A stretch of DNA of 56,379 bases from PALSA-555 sp035468285 (GTDB lineage: Bacteria > Actinomycetota > Acidimicrobiia > IMCC26256 > PALSA-555), in the NCBI GenBank assembly GCA_035468285.1, contig DATISY010000101.1, positions 1 through 56,379 on the forward strand, in the 5' to 3' direction. Below the pieces are notes generated by a model, which saw only the letters and a list, made by a program, of their open reading frames with translations, was not told where the DNA came from and did not search any database. Position 1 is the first letter of the stretch; each line of letters starts with the position of its first letter. The position numbers and the translations under genes were made by a program. Positions 7,721-16,438 of this stretch are shown piece after piece.

Positions 7721-8215
7721 ATGATCTCGGTCCCCGACTACCTCGTCTTCGTGGATGAGGCACTCGACGGGATGACGACGATCGTCCTCGACCTCGGCGA
7801 CGAACGCGCCAACCAGCGACTCGACGTTCCCGGCTCCAACTCCGCGTTCGCGTTGCTGACGCACTGCCTCGGCGTCCTCGAGTACTGGGGCGGGGCGTTC
7901 ATCGCCGGGCGACCCGTCGAACGCGACCGCGACGCCGAATTCCGAGCGTCAGGAGCGGTGACCGGCCTCGTCGACCGGGCTCGACGAGGCCGGCGTCAGT
8001 TCGAACAGGACCTTGCAAGCTTCGACCCCGTCGCACCGCCGCCGCCGACCGTCCTCGAAGGGCACCTCCGCGCGTGGCCGGAGGACGCCGACCTGCCCCT
8101 CGCGAAGACCCAGGGCGGCGTACTCATCCACGTCTACGACGAGCTCGCCCGACACCGGGGACAGATGGAGACGATCCGCGACGTCCTCGCCGCGTCGTGG
8201 GCGCAGGTCGTCTGA
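7721..8215 (+). CDS. DinB-family (DUF664-like) protein
   Basis: A 164-residue four-helix-bundle protein. The metal-binding His residues expected of DinB proteins are in LLTHCLGVLEYW and in the C-terminal helix LIHVYDELARHRGQMETIRD. Actinobacterial members include thiol transferases using mycothiol, but many have no assigned substrate. The ribosome site before ATG 7721 is weak. It sits between the acyl-CoA synthetase and the P450, all on the same strand, separated by 45 and 113 nt. Confidence 0.85.
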   Translation: MISVPDYLVFVDEALDGMTTIVLDLGDERANQRLDVPGSNSAFALLTHCLGVLEYWGGAFIAGRPVERDRDAEFRASGAVTGLVDRARRGRRQFEQDLASFDPVAPPPPTVLEGHLRAWPEDADLPLAKTQGGVLIHVYDELARHRGQMETIRDVLAASWAQVV

Positions 8216-8272
8216 GCGGACGCAGAACCCGGTCGGGGTGACTCGCGACCTGGGAGACCAGGGGTTGCGGCC

Positions 8273-8298
8273 CGGGCGCTACATTCTCGAGGCGCCCG
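8273..8298 (+). terminator. Hairpin between the DinB and P450 genes
   Basis: CGGGCGC (8273-8279) pairs perfectly with GCGCCCG (8292-8298) around a 12-nt loop. It lies 57 nt after the DinB stop and 17 nt before the AGGAGG of the P450 gene. It could terminate the upstream transcript or act as a leader attenuator; no T-run follows. Confidence 0.35.
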
Positions 8299-8328
8299 TG
8301 AGGGCTCATCGCTCTAGGAGGCACGGCC

Positions 8329-9474
8329 ACGCACGCCAGCCCCTCGCCGTTCGTCTACGACGCCTCGACCGCGGCGTTCCAAGACGACATCTGGGACGTC
8401 TATCGGACCCTGCGCGACGAATACCCGGTCCATCTGAACCAGACCGGGCGGTTTGCGTTGTCCCGGTTCGACGACGTCTGGCGCGCCGTGAATGACTACG
8501 AGACCTTCTCGAGCGTCGTCGAGGAGGCGCAGAGCTTTCTGCCCCAGATGATCTACATGGATCCGCCGCGGCACGCGCGGCTCCGGGCTCTCGTGTCCCG
8601 TGCCTTCACGCCCAAGCGGATCGCCGAGATCGAGCCGCTCGTGCGCCGCACGACGGCCGACCTGCTCGACGGGATCGCAGCCAGCGGTGGATGCGAGCTG
8701 CAGCACGAGTACGCGGCTGTTCTCCCGAGCGTCGTCATCGCCCGCATGATCGGCGTCCCCGACGAACATGTCGACACGTTTCGAGACTGGACCGAATCGT
8801 TCTTGGAGATCCAGGGACCCGAGGACTACGCGGATTCGCTCAAGAAGTGCTACGAGCTCTTCGCCGACCTGCTCGCCGAGCGGCGCCGGAGTCCCAGGGA
8901 CGACCTGATGAGCGCCCTGCTCGCCGCCGAAGTCGACGGCGATCAGCTGAGCGAAGAGGACCTGCTCGGCTTCTGCTTCCTCCTCATCCTGGCCGGGAAC
9001 GACACCACGTCGAGCCTCGTCGGCAGCGGCATCGTGCTGTTGGCCCGGCACCCCGACCAGCAGACGCTGCTGCGACGAGACCCGACGCTGTGGCCGGCGG
9101 CGATCGAGGAGGTCAACCGGATCGAGTCTCCCGTGCAGGCCCTGCCCCGAACGACCACCCGTGACGTCGAGCTCCATGGGGTCACGATCCCGGTCGCGTC
9201 ACGCGTCCTGCTCGTCTGGGGCGCGGCCAACCATGACGATCGGGAGTTCAGCGACCCGGAGCGCTTCGACGTGACTCGGACGATCACCCGCCACCTCTCG
9301 TTCGGGCACGGGGTTCACTACTGCCTCGGCGCCAACCTGGCGCGCCTCGAGGCCCGGATCGCTCTCGAGGCGTGGCACGAGCGCTTCCCGGACTACGAGC
9401 TTGCCGGGGAGCCGCGACGAATCACGTCCATCTGGGCGCGGGCGTTCAGCCGCATCCCCGTGCAGGTCGGCTGA
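8329..9474 (+). CDS. Cytochrome P450, apparently with an ACG start codon
   Basis: A haem-thiolate monooxygenase of about 381 residues. The N-terminus has SPFVYDAST followed by YRTLRDEYPVH, the I-helix reads LLILAGNDTTSS, the ExxR region is IEEVNRIESPVQALPR, and the haem loop is LSFGHGVHYCLGANLAR with Cys about 332. The frame is open upstream to a TGA at 8299 with no ATG, GTG or TTG before the conserved N-terminus. A full AGGAGG (8316-8321) stands 7 nt before an ACG at 8329, just where an ATG should be. The next possible starts (TTG 8458) would remove conserved sequence. The redox partner is not encoded nearby. Confidence 0.85.
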   Translation, partial: THASPSPFVYDASTAAFQDDIWDVYRTLRDEYPVHLNQTGRFALSRFDDVWRAVNDYETFSSVVEEAQSFLPQMIYMDPPRHARLRALVSRAFTPKRIAEIEPLVRRTTADLLDGIAASGGCELQHEYAAVLPSVVIARMIGVPDEHVDTFRDWTESFLEIQGPEDYADSLKKCYELFADLLAERRRSPRDDLMSALLAAEVDGDQLSEEDLLGFCFLLILAGNDTTSSLVGSGIVLLARHPDQQTLLRRDPTLWPAAIEEVNRIESPVQALPRTTTRDVELHGVTIPVASRVLLVWGAANHDDREFSDPERFDVTRTITRHLSFGHGVHYCLGANLARLEARIALEAWHERFPDYELAGEPRRITSIWARAFSRIPVQVG

Positions 9475-9530
9475 CCGGTCAGGAGGCGGCGCCTCCCGAT
9501 CTGTCGGGTCGCGAGTCGTGGCCGGTGGCG

Positions 9531-10064
9531 TCAGCGGGCGGAGCGCACCGCCTCGAGGAGCTGCTCGACGGGGGGTCGGTCGTCGGGGCGCTGCGACCGG
9601 TACGAGTAGACGAGCACGCCTTCGGAGTCCACGACGAAGTCGCCACCTAGCTGGCGGGTGTCTTCGGTCGGGCGGCTCACGCGCTCGCCGGCGCGCAAGA
9701 GACGCCGGTAGGTGCGCAACGTCGGCAGGCTCCAGATCTGGCGCCAGGCGCCCCGGCCGAGGCTGTACTCCCGGTAGACGTCCCGCGTCTCATCGGTGAG
9801 CACCGGGTACCCGAGGCCCAGCCGATGCCGGAACCCTCGGAGGTTGCGCGCTCGCGTGAACGTGATGAGGACGACGCGGGCGTCCCCGAACTCGTCGAGG
9901 CGATCGCTCACGGCGACCGCGTGTTCGTGGCAGGGGAGTCAGGCCAGATGGCGATGGAAGACGAGCAGCACCGGCTGGCCCTGATGTGCGGAGAGCCGCC
10001 ACCACTCGCCGTCGTCGTCGGGCAGATCGAAGTCAGGTGCACGGTCTCCCGGTTGCACGCTCAT
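9531..10064 (-). CDS. Peroxiredoxin-like (AhpC/TSA-type) protein with in-frame UGA: predicted selenoprotein
   Basis: One continuous thioredoxin-fold frame of 177 residues from ATG 10064 (AGGAGG upstream), interrupted only by TGA at 9939-9941. The first 41 residues read MSVQPGDRAPDFDLP and PVLLVFHRHLA; directly after the TGA come LPCHEHAV and VVLITFTRARNLRGF. Cys-containing relatives have HRHLACxxC, so the TGA replaces the first redox Cys and gives a U42-L-P-C45 (UxxC) motif. A hairpin fitting the bacterial SECIS rule follows (9900-9920). The expected role is a thiol peroxidase or thiol:disulfide oxidoreductase in the cytoplasm. Alternatives are a nonsense mutation or restart at GTG 9911, which would remove the active site. 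Confidence 0.8.
9900..9920 (-). promoter_or_regulatory. Predicted bacterial SECIS element of the peroxiredoxin-like gene
   Basis: In the mRNA, GCGGUCGC pairs with GCGAUCGC (8 bp with one G-U) around the loop CGUGA. The stem begins 18 nt and the loop 26 nt after the UGA at 9941-9939. Bacterial SECIS elements need a stem close behind the UGA, a small apical loop 16-37 nt away and a G in the first two loop positions; all three hold. Confidence 0.65.
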
Positions 10065-10150
10065 CCCGTCCTCCTCCTCAGCGCAGAGATCCTCAGGATG
10101 CCCCGTGCGGCGGGTCACGAACCGACCAGGCACCGGGTCGGTGCACCGCA

Positions 10151-10531
10151 CTACTCGGGATCTGCGAGCTGCTCCATGAACTCCAAACGGATCCCTCCCG
10201 GCGCCTCCACGAACGCGATCCGGCGAGTCCCGAACGGGCCCGACACGGTCCGTGGCCCCCAGAGCACCTCATGTCGGGCGAGCTCCGCGTCGAGATCATC
10301 GACGAACAGGGCGGGATGGAGGAACCCTTCGGCAGGCAGCTCGCAGGTGTCTTCGTAGATGGCGGACGTGAACAACGAAAGGTTGAGCCAGCCGAGCTGG
10401 ACATCGGAGCGCCGGCCATTCTCCCAGTCGATCGGATCCGTGACGGTGGCGCCGACGGCCCGGTACCAGGCACACGCGGCGTCGAGGTCACGGACCTTCA
10501 CGGCCAGATTGGCCATCCCGGTGACTGCCAT
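10151..10531 (-). CDS. VOC (glyoxalase/bleomycin-resistance-fold) protein
   Basis: A 126-residue protein with the two beta-alpha-beta-beta-beta repeats of the vicinal oxygen chelate fold: LAVKVRDLDAACAWYRAVGA in the first and HPALFVDDLDAELARHEVL, FGTRRIAFVEAPGGIRLEF in the second. The last Glu (RLEF) is the common metal ligand; the first-half His is replaced (LAVKV), so metal binding is uncertain. The start at ATG 10531 follows a run of seven Gs. The substrate is unknown. It precedes the peroxiredoxin-like gene by 86 nt on the same strand. Confidence 0.85.
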   Translation of the reverse strand: MAVTGMANLAVKVRDLDAACAWYRAVGATVTDPIDWENGRRSDVQLGWLNLSLFTSAIYEDTCELPAEGFLHPALFVDDLDAELARHEVLWGPRTVSGPFGTRRIAFVEAPGGIRLEFMEQLADPE

Positions 10532-10598
10532 CCCCCCCGATCGTACGGCGCTCCAGCGGCTCAATCCCTCACGGCGCGCCCGCGACGGGCCGATGTTC

Positions 10599-13067
10599 TC
10601 AGCTCGGAGTCGGACTGGGGACCGCGGCGGTGTCCTCCAAGGCATCAGCGTTGCGGATGAGGTCCTTTGGAACCAGGCCCCGGGTCACCCAGCTGCGCCG
10701 CTCGGCCCAGACGAGGATCGGCGGGAGCACGATCAGGGCGCTCAGCAGCGCGATGGCGACGTTCAGACCGACGACGGTGCCGAAGTCCCGGAGCAAGGGG
10801 AGCGACGACGTCGCGATCACCGCGACGCCGGCCACCGCGGCGAGTGCCGAGACGAAGAAGGCGCGTCCCGTTCGAGAGGCCGTCGCGTCGATCGCGGCTC
10901 GGGGTGCGAGGCCCCGCCGGCGCTCCTCGACGAACCGCAGCAAGATCAACGATGTGAACTCGGTGCAGGCGGCCACCACCAGCGGGCCGCCGACCGCGGT
11001 CAGCGGGCTGAGCTTCAGGCTCAGGGCGTAGGCGATCAGCGACGCGGCCCCGACCGCGATGAGCACTGGAACCAGTGAGAGGAGCGCTCGGATGATGCTC
11101 CGGAGCCGGACGGTGAGGAACAGGAAGACGAACAGGATCGCCAGGTAGGTGAGCTCGACCCGGTTGGCTTCGAGGTTGTCGAGCAGGCCCACCCCGATGA
11201 CGGCCAGCCCTGAGGGGGTCGCCCGCACACCGGGTGGCGGGTGGGCGGTCCTCCGGATCTCCCGGACGACGGTGGCGCGGGCGTCGAGGCCGCTCGGGCC
11301 GGTACGGAAGACGAGATTCATCGCGGTGGCTCTGTTCGCGACGGTGGAGAGCTGAACGTCGCGTGGGGCGACGGCGTAGGCCGCCTGCACCTCGCTGCCG
11401 GTGGGCGTGACGTGGTTGGCGCCGGGCACGTCGCTGAGGTCGCTGACGACCTCCAGGATGCTCGTCGCGGTGAGCAGCGTCTTCGGGTACTTCTGGAGCT
11501 GCCCGCGGGTGAACTGGTCGAGGTAGGTGACGGCGGTGTCGCTGAACGCCTGCTTGGACTGCAGGTACACGCCGAGCTCGCTCGACGATCCCGTCTCTCG
11601 GTTCAGCACGTTCAGGGACCGGATGACCTGGGACTTCTGGTTGACCCACTGCAGCGGATCGGTCTGGAGGACGAGCTTGCCCTCGACGGATATCCCGGCC
11701 AGGAAGATTGCCAGGCTGGCGATGGCGAAGCCCACCGCGAGCTTCGAGGGGGTCTTGCCGAGCCAGACGACGAGACGGCCGAGTGGGCCAGCCCGGAAGT
11801 CTCGCTTCTTGGTGGGCGACTTGTACTCACGGATGCCGAGGATGGCGAGTGGGCCCATGATGCTGTTGAAGCAGATCGCCGCGACCCCGACGCCGAGCAG
11901 GAGACCGAACTGACGCAGCATCGGGACCTTCGCGAAGTGCAGAGCGGCGAAGGCGAAGATCGCGTCGAACGTGACGACCAGGAGGGCTGGGCCGAGGTTG
12001 GCGGCCGTCTCTTGGATCGGGTGGGCCGAGCGGTCGACGACGACCTCTTCCTCGACGCGGGCGTGCATCTGGATGGCGTAGTCGATTCCGATGCCCAGCA
12101 TGACGGGCAGCCCCGCGATGGTCACGATCGTGAGTGGAATGCCGAGGTATCCGACGATGCCGAAGGCCCAGATCACACCGATCACGACGACCGCGAGGGA
12201 CAGCAGGCGCCATCGGACGCTGAACAACAAGAGCAAGATGACCGCCATCACCGCGAGCGCGATCGCGCCGAGCGTCAACATCCCCCCGGTGAGGTAGTCG
12301 TTGACGTTCTTCAGAAGCGAAGGCGCGCCGGTCGTCACGATCGTGGCCGACCCGAACCTGAGCCGGCCTGCGACCTGCTGGACGAACACGGAGGCGGTGC
12401 CTTCCGCCTTGATCGACTCGTTGCCGGGAAGGCGCACCACCAGCTGTGCGTGGCGGCGGTCGGGGAAGTTCGCGAGAAGCGGCTTGCGGATATTGCCCTG
12501 GTTGTCGTACAGGAGGAAGTTCAGGTAGGCGGGGTTGTCGAGCGTCCGCTGCGCGGGCGGGACCGCGTTGAGGCGCTGCAGCGTCGTGGCGGAGTCCGTG
12601 TTGCGAAGCGCCTGGCTGGCGGGGGACGGGTCTCGGGCGGTGGTGTCGAGCAGGATCTTGCCCGCGACGCTCTGGGTCGGGTCGCCGGTCGGGCTGGAGA
12701 CGAGGGCATCGTTGAACTGCAGGGCGGTCAGCGGGCTGACGACATCTCTGACCTTGCCGCTCCGGAGGAGCTCGCGCTCGACGCGAGTCCACTGCGCGAT
12801 GTTCGCCGGGGTGAAGAGCTCGTCGACGGTATGGCCCGGCTTCAGGGTGACGAGCGCGACCATCGCCTCGCCGCCGAACAGCTTCTGGTACGCGACGCTG
12901 TCCTTGTAGACCTGATCGCTCTTGTTCAGGTAGCTGTCCTGCCCGGTCGAGAACTGGAGATTCGTCGCGCCGAACGCAAGCGCGAGAGTGGCAAGGGCGC
13001 CGACGACGAGCACGAGGACCCAGTGCTTGCCGGCGTTTAGCCCGAGCCAGCGCCAGTACTTCTGCAC
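10599..13067 (-). CDS. MmpL/HpnN-type RND transporter
   Basis: An 822-residue inner-membrane protein of the RND superfamily, starting at GTG 13067 behind a G-rich site. It has the duplicated topology: a first helix (HWVLVLVVGALATLALAF), a large extracytoplasmic loop, a block of helices with the conserved GIGIDYAIQMHARVEEE, then the same arrangement again with a second loop and the helix block ending in LVVAACTEFTSLILLRFVEE. Members export lipids or hopanoids using the proton gradient. The cargo cannot be told here. No periplasmic adaptor is encoded nearby, and the gene stands between the VOC gene and the MarR gene, all on the minus strand. Confidence 0.9.
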   Translation of the reverse strand: MQKYWRWLGLNAGKHWVLVLVVGALATLALAFGATNLQFSTGQDSYLNKSDQVYKDSVAYQKLFGGEAMVALVTLKPGHTVDELFTPANIAQWTRVERELLRSGKVRDVVSPLTALQFNDALVSSPTGDPTQSVAGKILLDTTARDPSPASQALRNTDSATTLQRLNAVPPAQRTLDNPAYLNFLLYDNQGNIRKPLLANFPDRRHAQLVVRLPGNESIKAEGTASVFVQQVAGRLRFGSATIVTTGAPSLLKNVNDYLTGGMLTLGAIALAVMAVILLLLFSVRWRLLSLAVVVIGVIWAFGIVGYLGIPLTIVTIAGLPVMLGIGIDYAIQMHARVEEEVVVDRSAHPIQETAANLGPALLVVTFDAIFAFAALHFAKVPMLRQFGLLLGVGVAAICFNSIMGPLAILGIREYKSPTKKRDFRAGPLGRLVVWLGKTPSKLAVGFAIASLAIFLAGISVEGKLVLQTDPLQWVNQKSQVIRSLNVLNRETGSSSELGVYLQSKQAFSDTAVTYLDQFTRGQLQKYPKTLLTATSILEVVSDLSDVPGANHVTPTGSEVQAAYAVAPRDVQLSTVANRATAMNLVFRTGPSGLDARATVVREIRRTAHPPPGVRATPSGLAVIGVGLLDNLEANRVELTYLAILFVFLFLTVRLRSIIRALLSLVPVLIAVGAASLIAYALSLKLSPLTAVGGPLVVAACTEFTSLILLRFVEERRRGLAPRAAIDATASRTGRAFFVSALAAVAGVAVIATSSLPLLRDFGTVVGLNVAIALLSALIVLPPILVWAERRSWVTRGLVPKDLIRNADALEDTAAVPSPTPS

Positions 13068-13175
13068 GAGGTCCCCCCCTCGACCCGAAGTTCCCGATAA
13101 CCGTATCCGGGGGACGTGTCTCCGGCACATCGCCTCAGGAGCTGCGCCGGCCACCGAGGGAGGGTGACACGGCGG

Positions 13176-13664
13176 CTACGCGTCGAAGGGTGCGACGACC
13201 CGGCGCAGCAGCCCAGCGAGGTCGGTGCGCTCCGTCGCGCCGAGCGCGCCGAGGATCGCGTCCTCGCGTTGGACGAGGTCCTTGAGCGCGCTCTCGACCC
13301 GCCGCCGGCCGGCGGACGTGAGTTGCACGCGCACTGAGCGCGCGTCATTGGGGTCGGGCCTTCGTCGCACCAGGCCTCGCTGCTCGAGGTGGTCGATCCG
13401 GTTCGTCATCGTCCCTGACGTCACCAGCGTCTGCGCGACGAGTTGGCCCGGGGAGAGCTGATGAGGGGGCGGTGAGCGGCGCAAGGCGGAGAGCACGTCA
13501 TAGGTCCACGTCTCGAGGTCGTGGCGGGCGAAGACTTGGCTCCGCTGGCGGTCGAGGTGACGCGCGAGCCGCGTGACCCGGGAGAGGACCTCGAGCGGGG
13601 ACACGTCCACGTCGGGGAGCGCCCGCCGCCACCCTTCGACCAGGCCGTCGACTTCGTCTTCCAT
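13176..13664 (-). CDS. MarR-family regulator, divergent from aconitase
   Basis: A 162-residue winged-helix protein. The DNA-binding part reads LSPGQLVAQTLVTSGTMTNR (recognition helix), then IDHLEQRGLVRRRPDPNDAR and the wing SVRVQLTSAGRRRVE, the classic MarR pattern. The N- and C-terminal helices form the dimer interface. It faces the aconitase gene across 95 nt that contain two palindromic operator-like sites, so it probably represses aconitase and perhaps itself. The effector is unknown. The transporter gene downstream on the same strand may be cotranscribed (108-nt gap). Confidence 0.92.
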   Translation of the reverse strand: MEDEVDGLVEGWRRALPDVDVSPLEVLSRVTRLARHLDRQRSQVFARHDLETWTYDVLSALRRSPPPHQLSPGQLVAQTLVTSGTMTNRIDHLEQRGLVRRRPDPNDARSVRVQLTSAGRRRVESALKDLVQREDAILGALGATERTDLAGLLRRVVAPFDA

Positions 13665-13698
13665 CGCATCCTCCAGCCTGTTGTCGACCTGGCCACCA

Positions 13699-13743
13699 TC
13701 TTGACATCAAGAGACTTAACGTGCCAGTATCTCGATGTCAAGA
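13699..13743. promoter_or_regulatory. Two MarR-type operators over the aconitase promoter
   Basis: TCTTGACATCAAGA (13699-13712) and TCTCGATGTCAAGA (13730-13743) are 14-bp palindromes with identical half-site logic, 31 bp centre to centre (three helical turns). TTGACA (13701-13706) in the first and CAGTAT (13725-13730) give a -35/-10 pair with an 18-nt spacer, so the second operator covers the likely transcription start. Binding by the divergent MarR protein is inferred. Confidence 0.75.
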
Positions 13744-13759
13744 GATCAAGGGGATACGC

Positions 13760-16000
13760 ATGATCGCTGCCGCTTACTCCCGGTACCCGGAGCGGGTCGC
13801 CACTGCCCGCCGGCGCTTGGGGCGGCCCCTGACCTTCGCCGAGAAGGTCTTGTTCGCCCACGGGGACGACGTGGAGACCATCGGGCTCGAGCGGGGGGTG
13901 GACTACGTCGACTTCCGACCCGACCGGGTCGCTATGCAAGACGCGATGGCACAGATGGCGCTGCTGCAATTCATGACGGCGGGCCTTCCCCGGGTGGCGG
14001 TGCCGTCCAGCGTCCACTGTGACCACTTGATCCGGGCCCGCGTCGGAGGCGACGCGGACCTGGCCGGCGCACTCGACGAGAACGCCGAGGTGTACGACTT
14101 CCTGCGTTCCGTCTGCGAGAAGTACGGCATCGACTTCTGGAAGCCCGGCTCCGGGATCATCCACCAGGTCGTGTTCGAGCAGTACGCGTTCCCGGGCGGG
14201 ATGATTGTCGGCACCGACAGTCACACACCCAACGCCGGCGGGATCGGCTCGATCTCCATCGGCGTCGGGGGCGCCGACGGCGTCGACGTGATGGCCGGAT
14301 TGCCGTTCAACACGCGAGCTCCGAAGCTGATCGGGGTCCACCTGACGGGGCACCTGTCGGGGTGGGCCGCCGCGAAGGACGTGATCCTGAAGGTGGCGGG
14401 CATCCTCACGGTCCGGGGCGGGACCGGGGCGGTCGTCGAGTACTTCGGGCCCGGTGTGTCGTCGATCTCCGCCACGGGCCGGGCGACGATCTGCAACATG
14501 GGCGCAGAGGCCGGCGCGACCTGCTCGATCTTCCCGTACGACGACCGCACCGCGGTCTACCTGGTGGCGACAAACCGCCAGGACGTCGCCGACCGTGCCG
14601 ACCAGGTCGCCGAGCACCTCCGAGCCGATCCCGAGATCGAGAACGATCCTGAGCGGTTCTTCGACCGCGTGATCGACATCGATCTCGGTGACCTCGAGCC
14701 CCACCTCGTCGGGCCGCACAGCCCCGATCTCGACCGCCCGATCTCCGACGTCAGAGCGGCTGCCCGAGAGGGCGACTATCCGCTCGACATCGCCTACGCC
14801 CTGGTGGGCTCCTGCACGAACTCCTCCTACGAGGACATCGGCCGGGCCGCCCACGTCGCACGCCAGGCGAGCGCCGCCGGGCGTCGGGTCGCGGCACCGC
14901 TCCTCGTCACCCCGGGCTCCGAGCAGATCCGGGCGACCATCGAGCGTGACGGCCTGCTCGAGGACCTTGAGGCCATCGGCGCCACAGTGCTCGCCAACGC
15001 CTGCGGGCCCTGCATCGGGCAGTGGGAGCGGCGCGACATCCGGCCGGGAGAGCGCAACACGATCGTGTCGTCCTTCAACCGAAACTTCCCCCGCCGGAAC
15101 GACGGCAACGCCGAGACGTTCGCGTTCATCGGGTCACCCGAGACGGTCGTCGCCATGGCACTGTCCGGCCGTCTCGACGTCGACTTCGTCCACGACGCAC
15201 TCCCCGGTCCCGACGGGGCGCTCCGCCTCCAACCCCCCAGCGCGGACGATCTGCCCGCCAACGGGTTCGACCCCGGTGAGCTCGGTCTCGTCCCCCCCGC
15301 GCCCGACGGGTCCAACGTCAGGGTCGTCGTGCGCTCCGACTCGGAGCGCATCGAGCTGCTCGAACCCTTCGCTCCCTGGGACGGCAACGATCTCACCGGC
15401 TTGGCGGTCCTCACGAAGGCGGTGGGGAAGTGCACCACCGACGACATCTCGCCCGCTGGCAGGTGGCTGCACTACCGAGGCCACCTCACGAACATCTCGC
15501 GGAACCTCTTCATCGGCGTGAACAACGCCTTCGCACTCGGCGAGTCCGGACAGGGCGTCGACGTCCGTGACCACTCCATCCGGCCCCTGCCCGACCTCGC
15601 CCGGGCCTACCGGCAGGCCGGGATCGACTGGGTCGCGGTCGGCGACGAGAACTACGGCGAGGGCTCCTCACGCGAGCACGCCGCGATGGAGCCCCGCCAC
15701 ATGGGCGGCCGCGCCGTCCTCGCCCGATCGTTCGCCCGCATCCACGAGGCGAACCTCAAGAAGCAAGGGATCCTTGCCCTGACGTTCGCGAACCCGGCCG
15801 ACTACGAGCGCGTCCTCGTGGACGACCGAATCGACATCCTCGGGCTCACTGAGCTCGCGCCCGGCACCCCCGTCGACGTCGTCTTGCATCATGCCGACCG
15901 TCGAACGGAGCACATCGTCACGACGCACACCATGTCGGCCGAGCACATCGCGTGGTTCCGGGCCGGTTCGGCCATCAACCTGCTCCGGGCTCGCTCGTAG
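13760..16000 (+). CDS. acn: Aconitate hydratase (mitochondrial-type)
   Basis: A 746-residue [4Fe-4S] enzyme that isomerises citrate and isocitrate in the TCA cycle. The length and signatures fit the mitochondrial-type aconitase group rather than the ~900-residue AcnA. The cluster Cys are in VGSCTNSSYEDIG (about 352) and NACGPCIGQW (about 415 and 418). The swivel domain has YGEGSSREHAAMEPRHMGGR and ARSFARIHEANLKKQG. ATG 13760 follows AAGGGG and avoids an upstream ATG-less extension into the operator. Regulation by the divergent MarR protein is indicated by the two operators at its promoter. Confidence 0.95.
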   Translation: MIAAAYSRYPERVATARRRLGRPLTFAEKVLFAHGDDVETIGLERGVDYVDFRPDRVAMQDAMAQMALLQFMTAGLPRVAVPSSVHCDHLIRARVGGDADLAGALDENAEVYDFLRSVCEKYGIDFWKPGSGIIHQVVFEQYAFPGGMIVGTDSHTPNAGGIGSISIGVGGADGVDVMAGLPFNTRAPKLIGVHLTGHLSGWAAAKDVILKVAGILTVRGGTGAVVEYFGPGVSSISATGRATICNMGAEAGATCSIFPYDDRTAVYLVATNRQDVADRADQVAEHLRADPEIENDPERFFDRVIDIDLGDLEPHLVGPHSPDLDRPISDVRAAAREGDYPLDIAYALVGSCTNSSYEDIGRAAHVARQASAAGRRVAAPLLVTPGSEQIRATIERDGLLEDLEAIGATVLANACGPCIGQWERRDIRPGERNTIVSSFNRNFPRRNDGNAETFAFIGSPETVVAMALSGRLDVDFVHDALPGPDGALRLQPPSADDLPANGFDPGELGLVPPAPDGSNVRVVVRSDSERIELLEPFAPWDGNDLTGLAVLTKAVGKCTTDDISPAGRWLHYRGHLTNISRNLFIGVNNAFALGESGQGVDVRDHSIRPLPDLARAYRQAGIDWVAVGDENYGEGSSREHAAMEPRHMGGRAVLARSFARIHEANLKKQGILALTFANPADYERVLVDDRIDILGLTELAPGTPVDVVLHHADRRTEHIVTTHTMSAEHIAWFRAGSAINLLRARS

Positions 16001-16027
16001 CCGGACGGTCCGTCCAGCCGGACGCCG

Positions 16028-16438
16028 TTACGGGCATCCGCCATACGGGTCGAACGGCACCGGCCACACCCAGTGGTAGTTCCCTGACCCGTCCGCGTCG
16101 GGGACGAGGTGGCCGTGGCTGTTCGCGGCCTCGTTCATGTACGCGGCCGGGCAGTTCGGGTCCGCGATGTAGATCATGCCCTTCACGGCAGCCGGGTTGG
16201 TGACCGCTTGGGGCGGTACCACCGTCTGCGCCGCGTTGCCGCCGGCGGCGTGCGGGCAGTAGGACACGAAGCCTGGGGCCGCGTGCGCGGCCAGGTACGC
16301 CAACGCGGCAGCGCAACCTCCCGATGGCGCCGAAGCCGCGGGTGCCATGCAGCCCGCGCCAAGCACCAGCAAGGGCAGCGCTGCGGCGAGCGTCCCAACG
16401 GTCCTGACGAGTCGTCGTTTCGAGCCATGTGAAGCCAT
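16028..16438 (-). CDS. Secreted lipoprotein of unknown function
   Basis: A 136-residue protein from ATG 16438 with a basic N-terminus, hydrophobic stretch and lipobox LVLGAGC, so it should be lipidated at Cys and anchored outside the membrane. The mature part contains four more Cys, likely two disulfides, and the C-terminal pattern HGHLVPDADGSGNY then WVWPVPFDPYGGCP. I do not recognise the family. It is convergent with aconitase across 27 nt. Confidence 0.65.
   Translation of the reverse strand: MASHGSKRRLVRTVGTLAAALPLLVLGAGCMAPAASAPSGGCAAALAYLAAHAAPGFVSYCPHAAGGNAAQTVVPPQAVTNPAAVKGMIYIADPNCPAAYMNEAANSHGHLVPDADGSGNYHWVWPVPFDPYGGCP

Noticed and set aside
9531..9911. A separate 126-residue gene starting at GTG 9911
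   Set aside because: It would begin after the redox motif of the peroxiredoxin-like fold and has no good ribosome site, while the upstream 41 codons in the same frame carry the N-terminus of the same domain.
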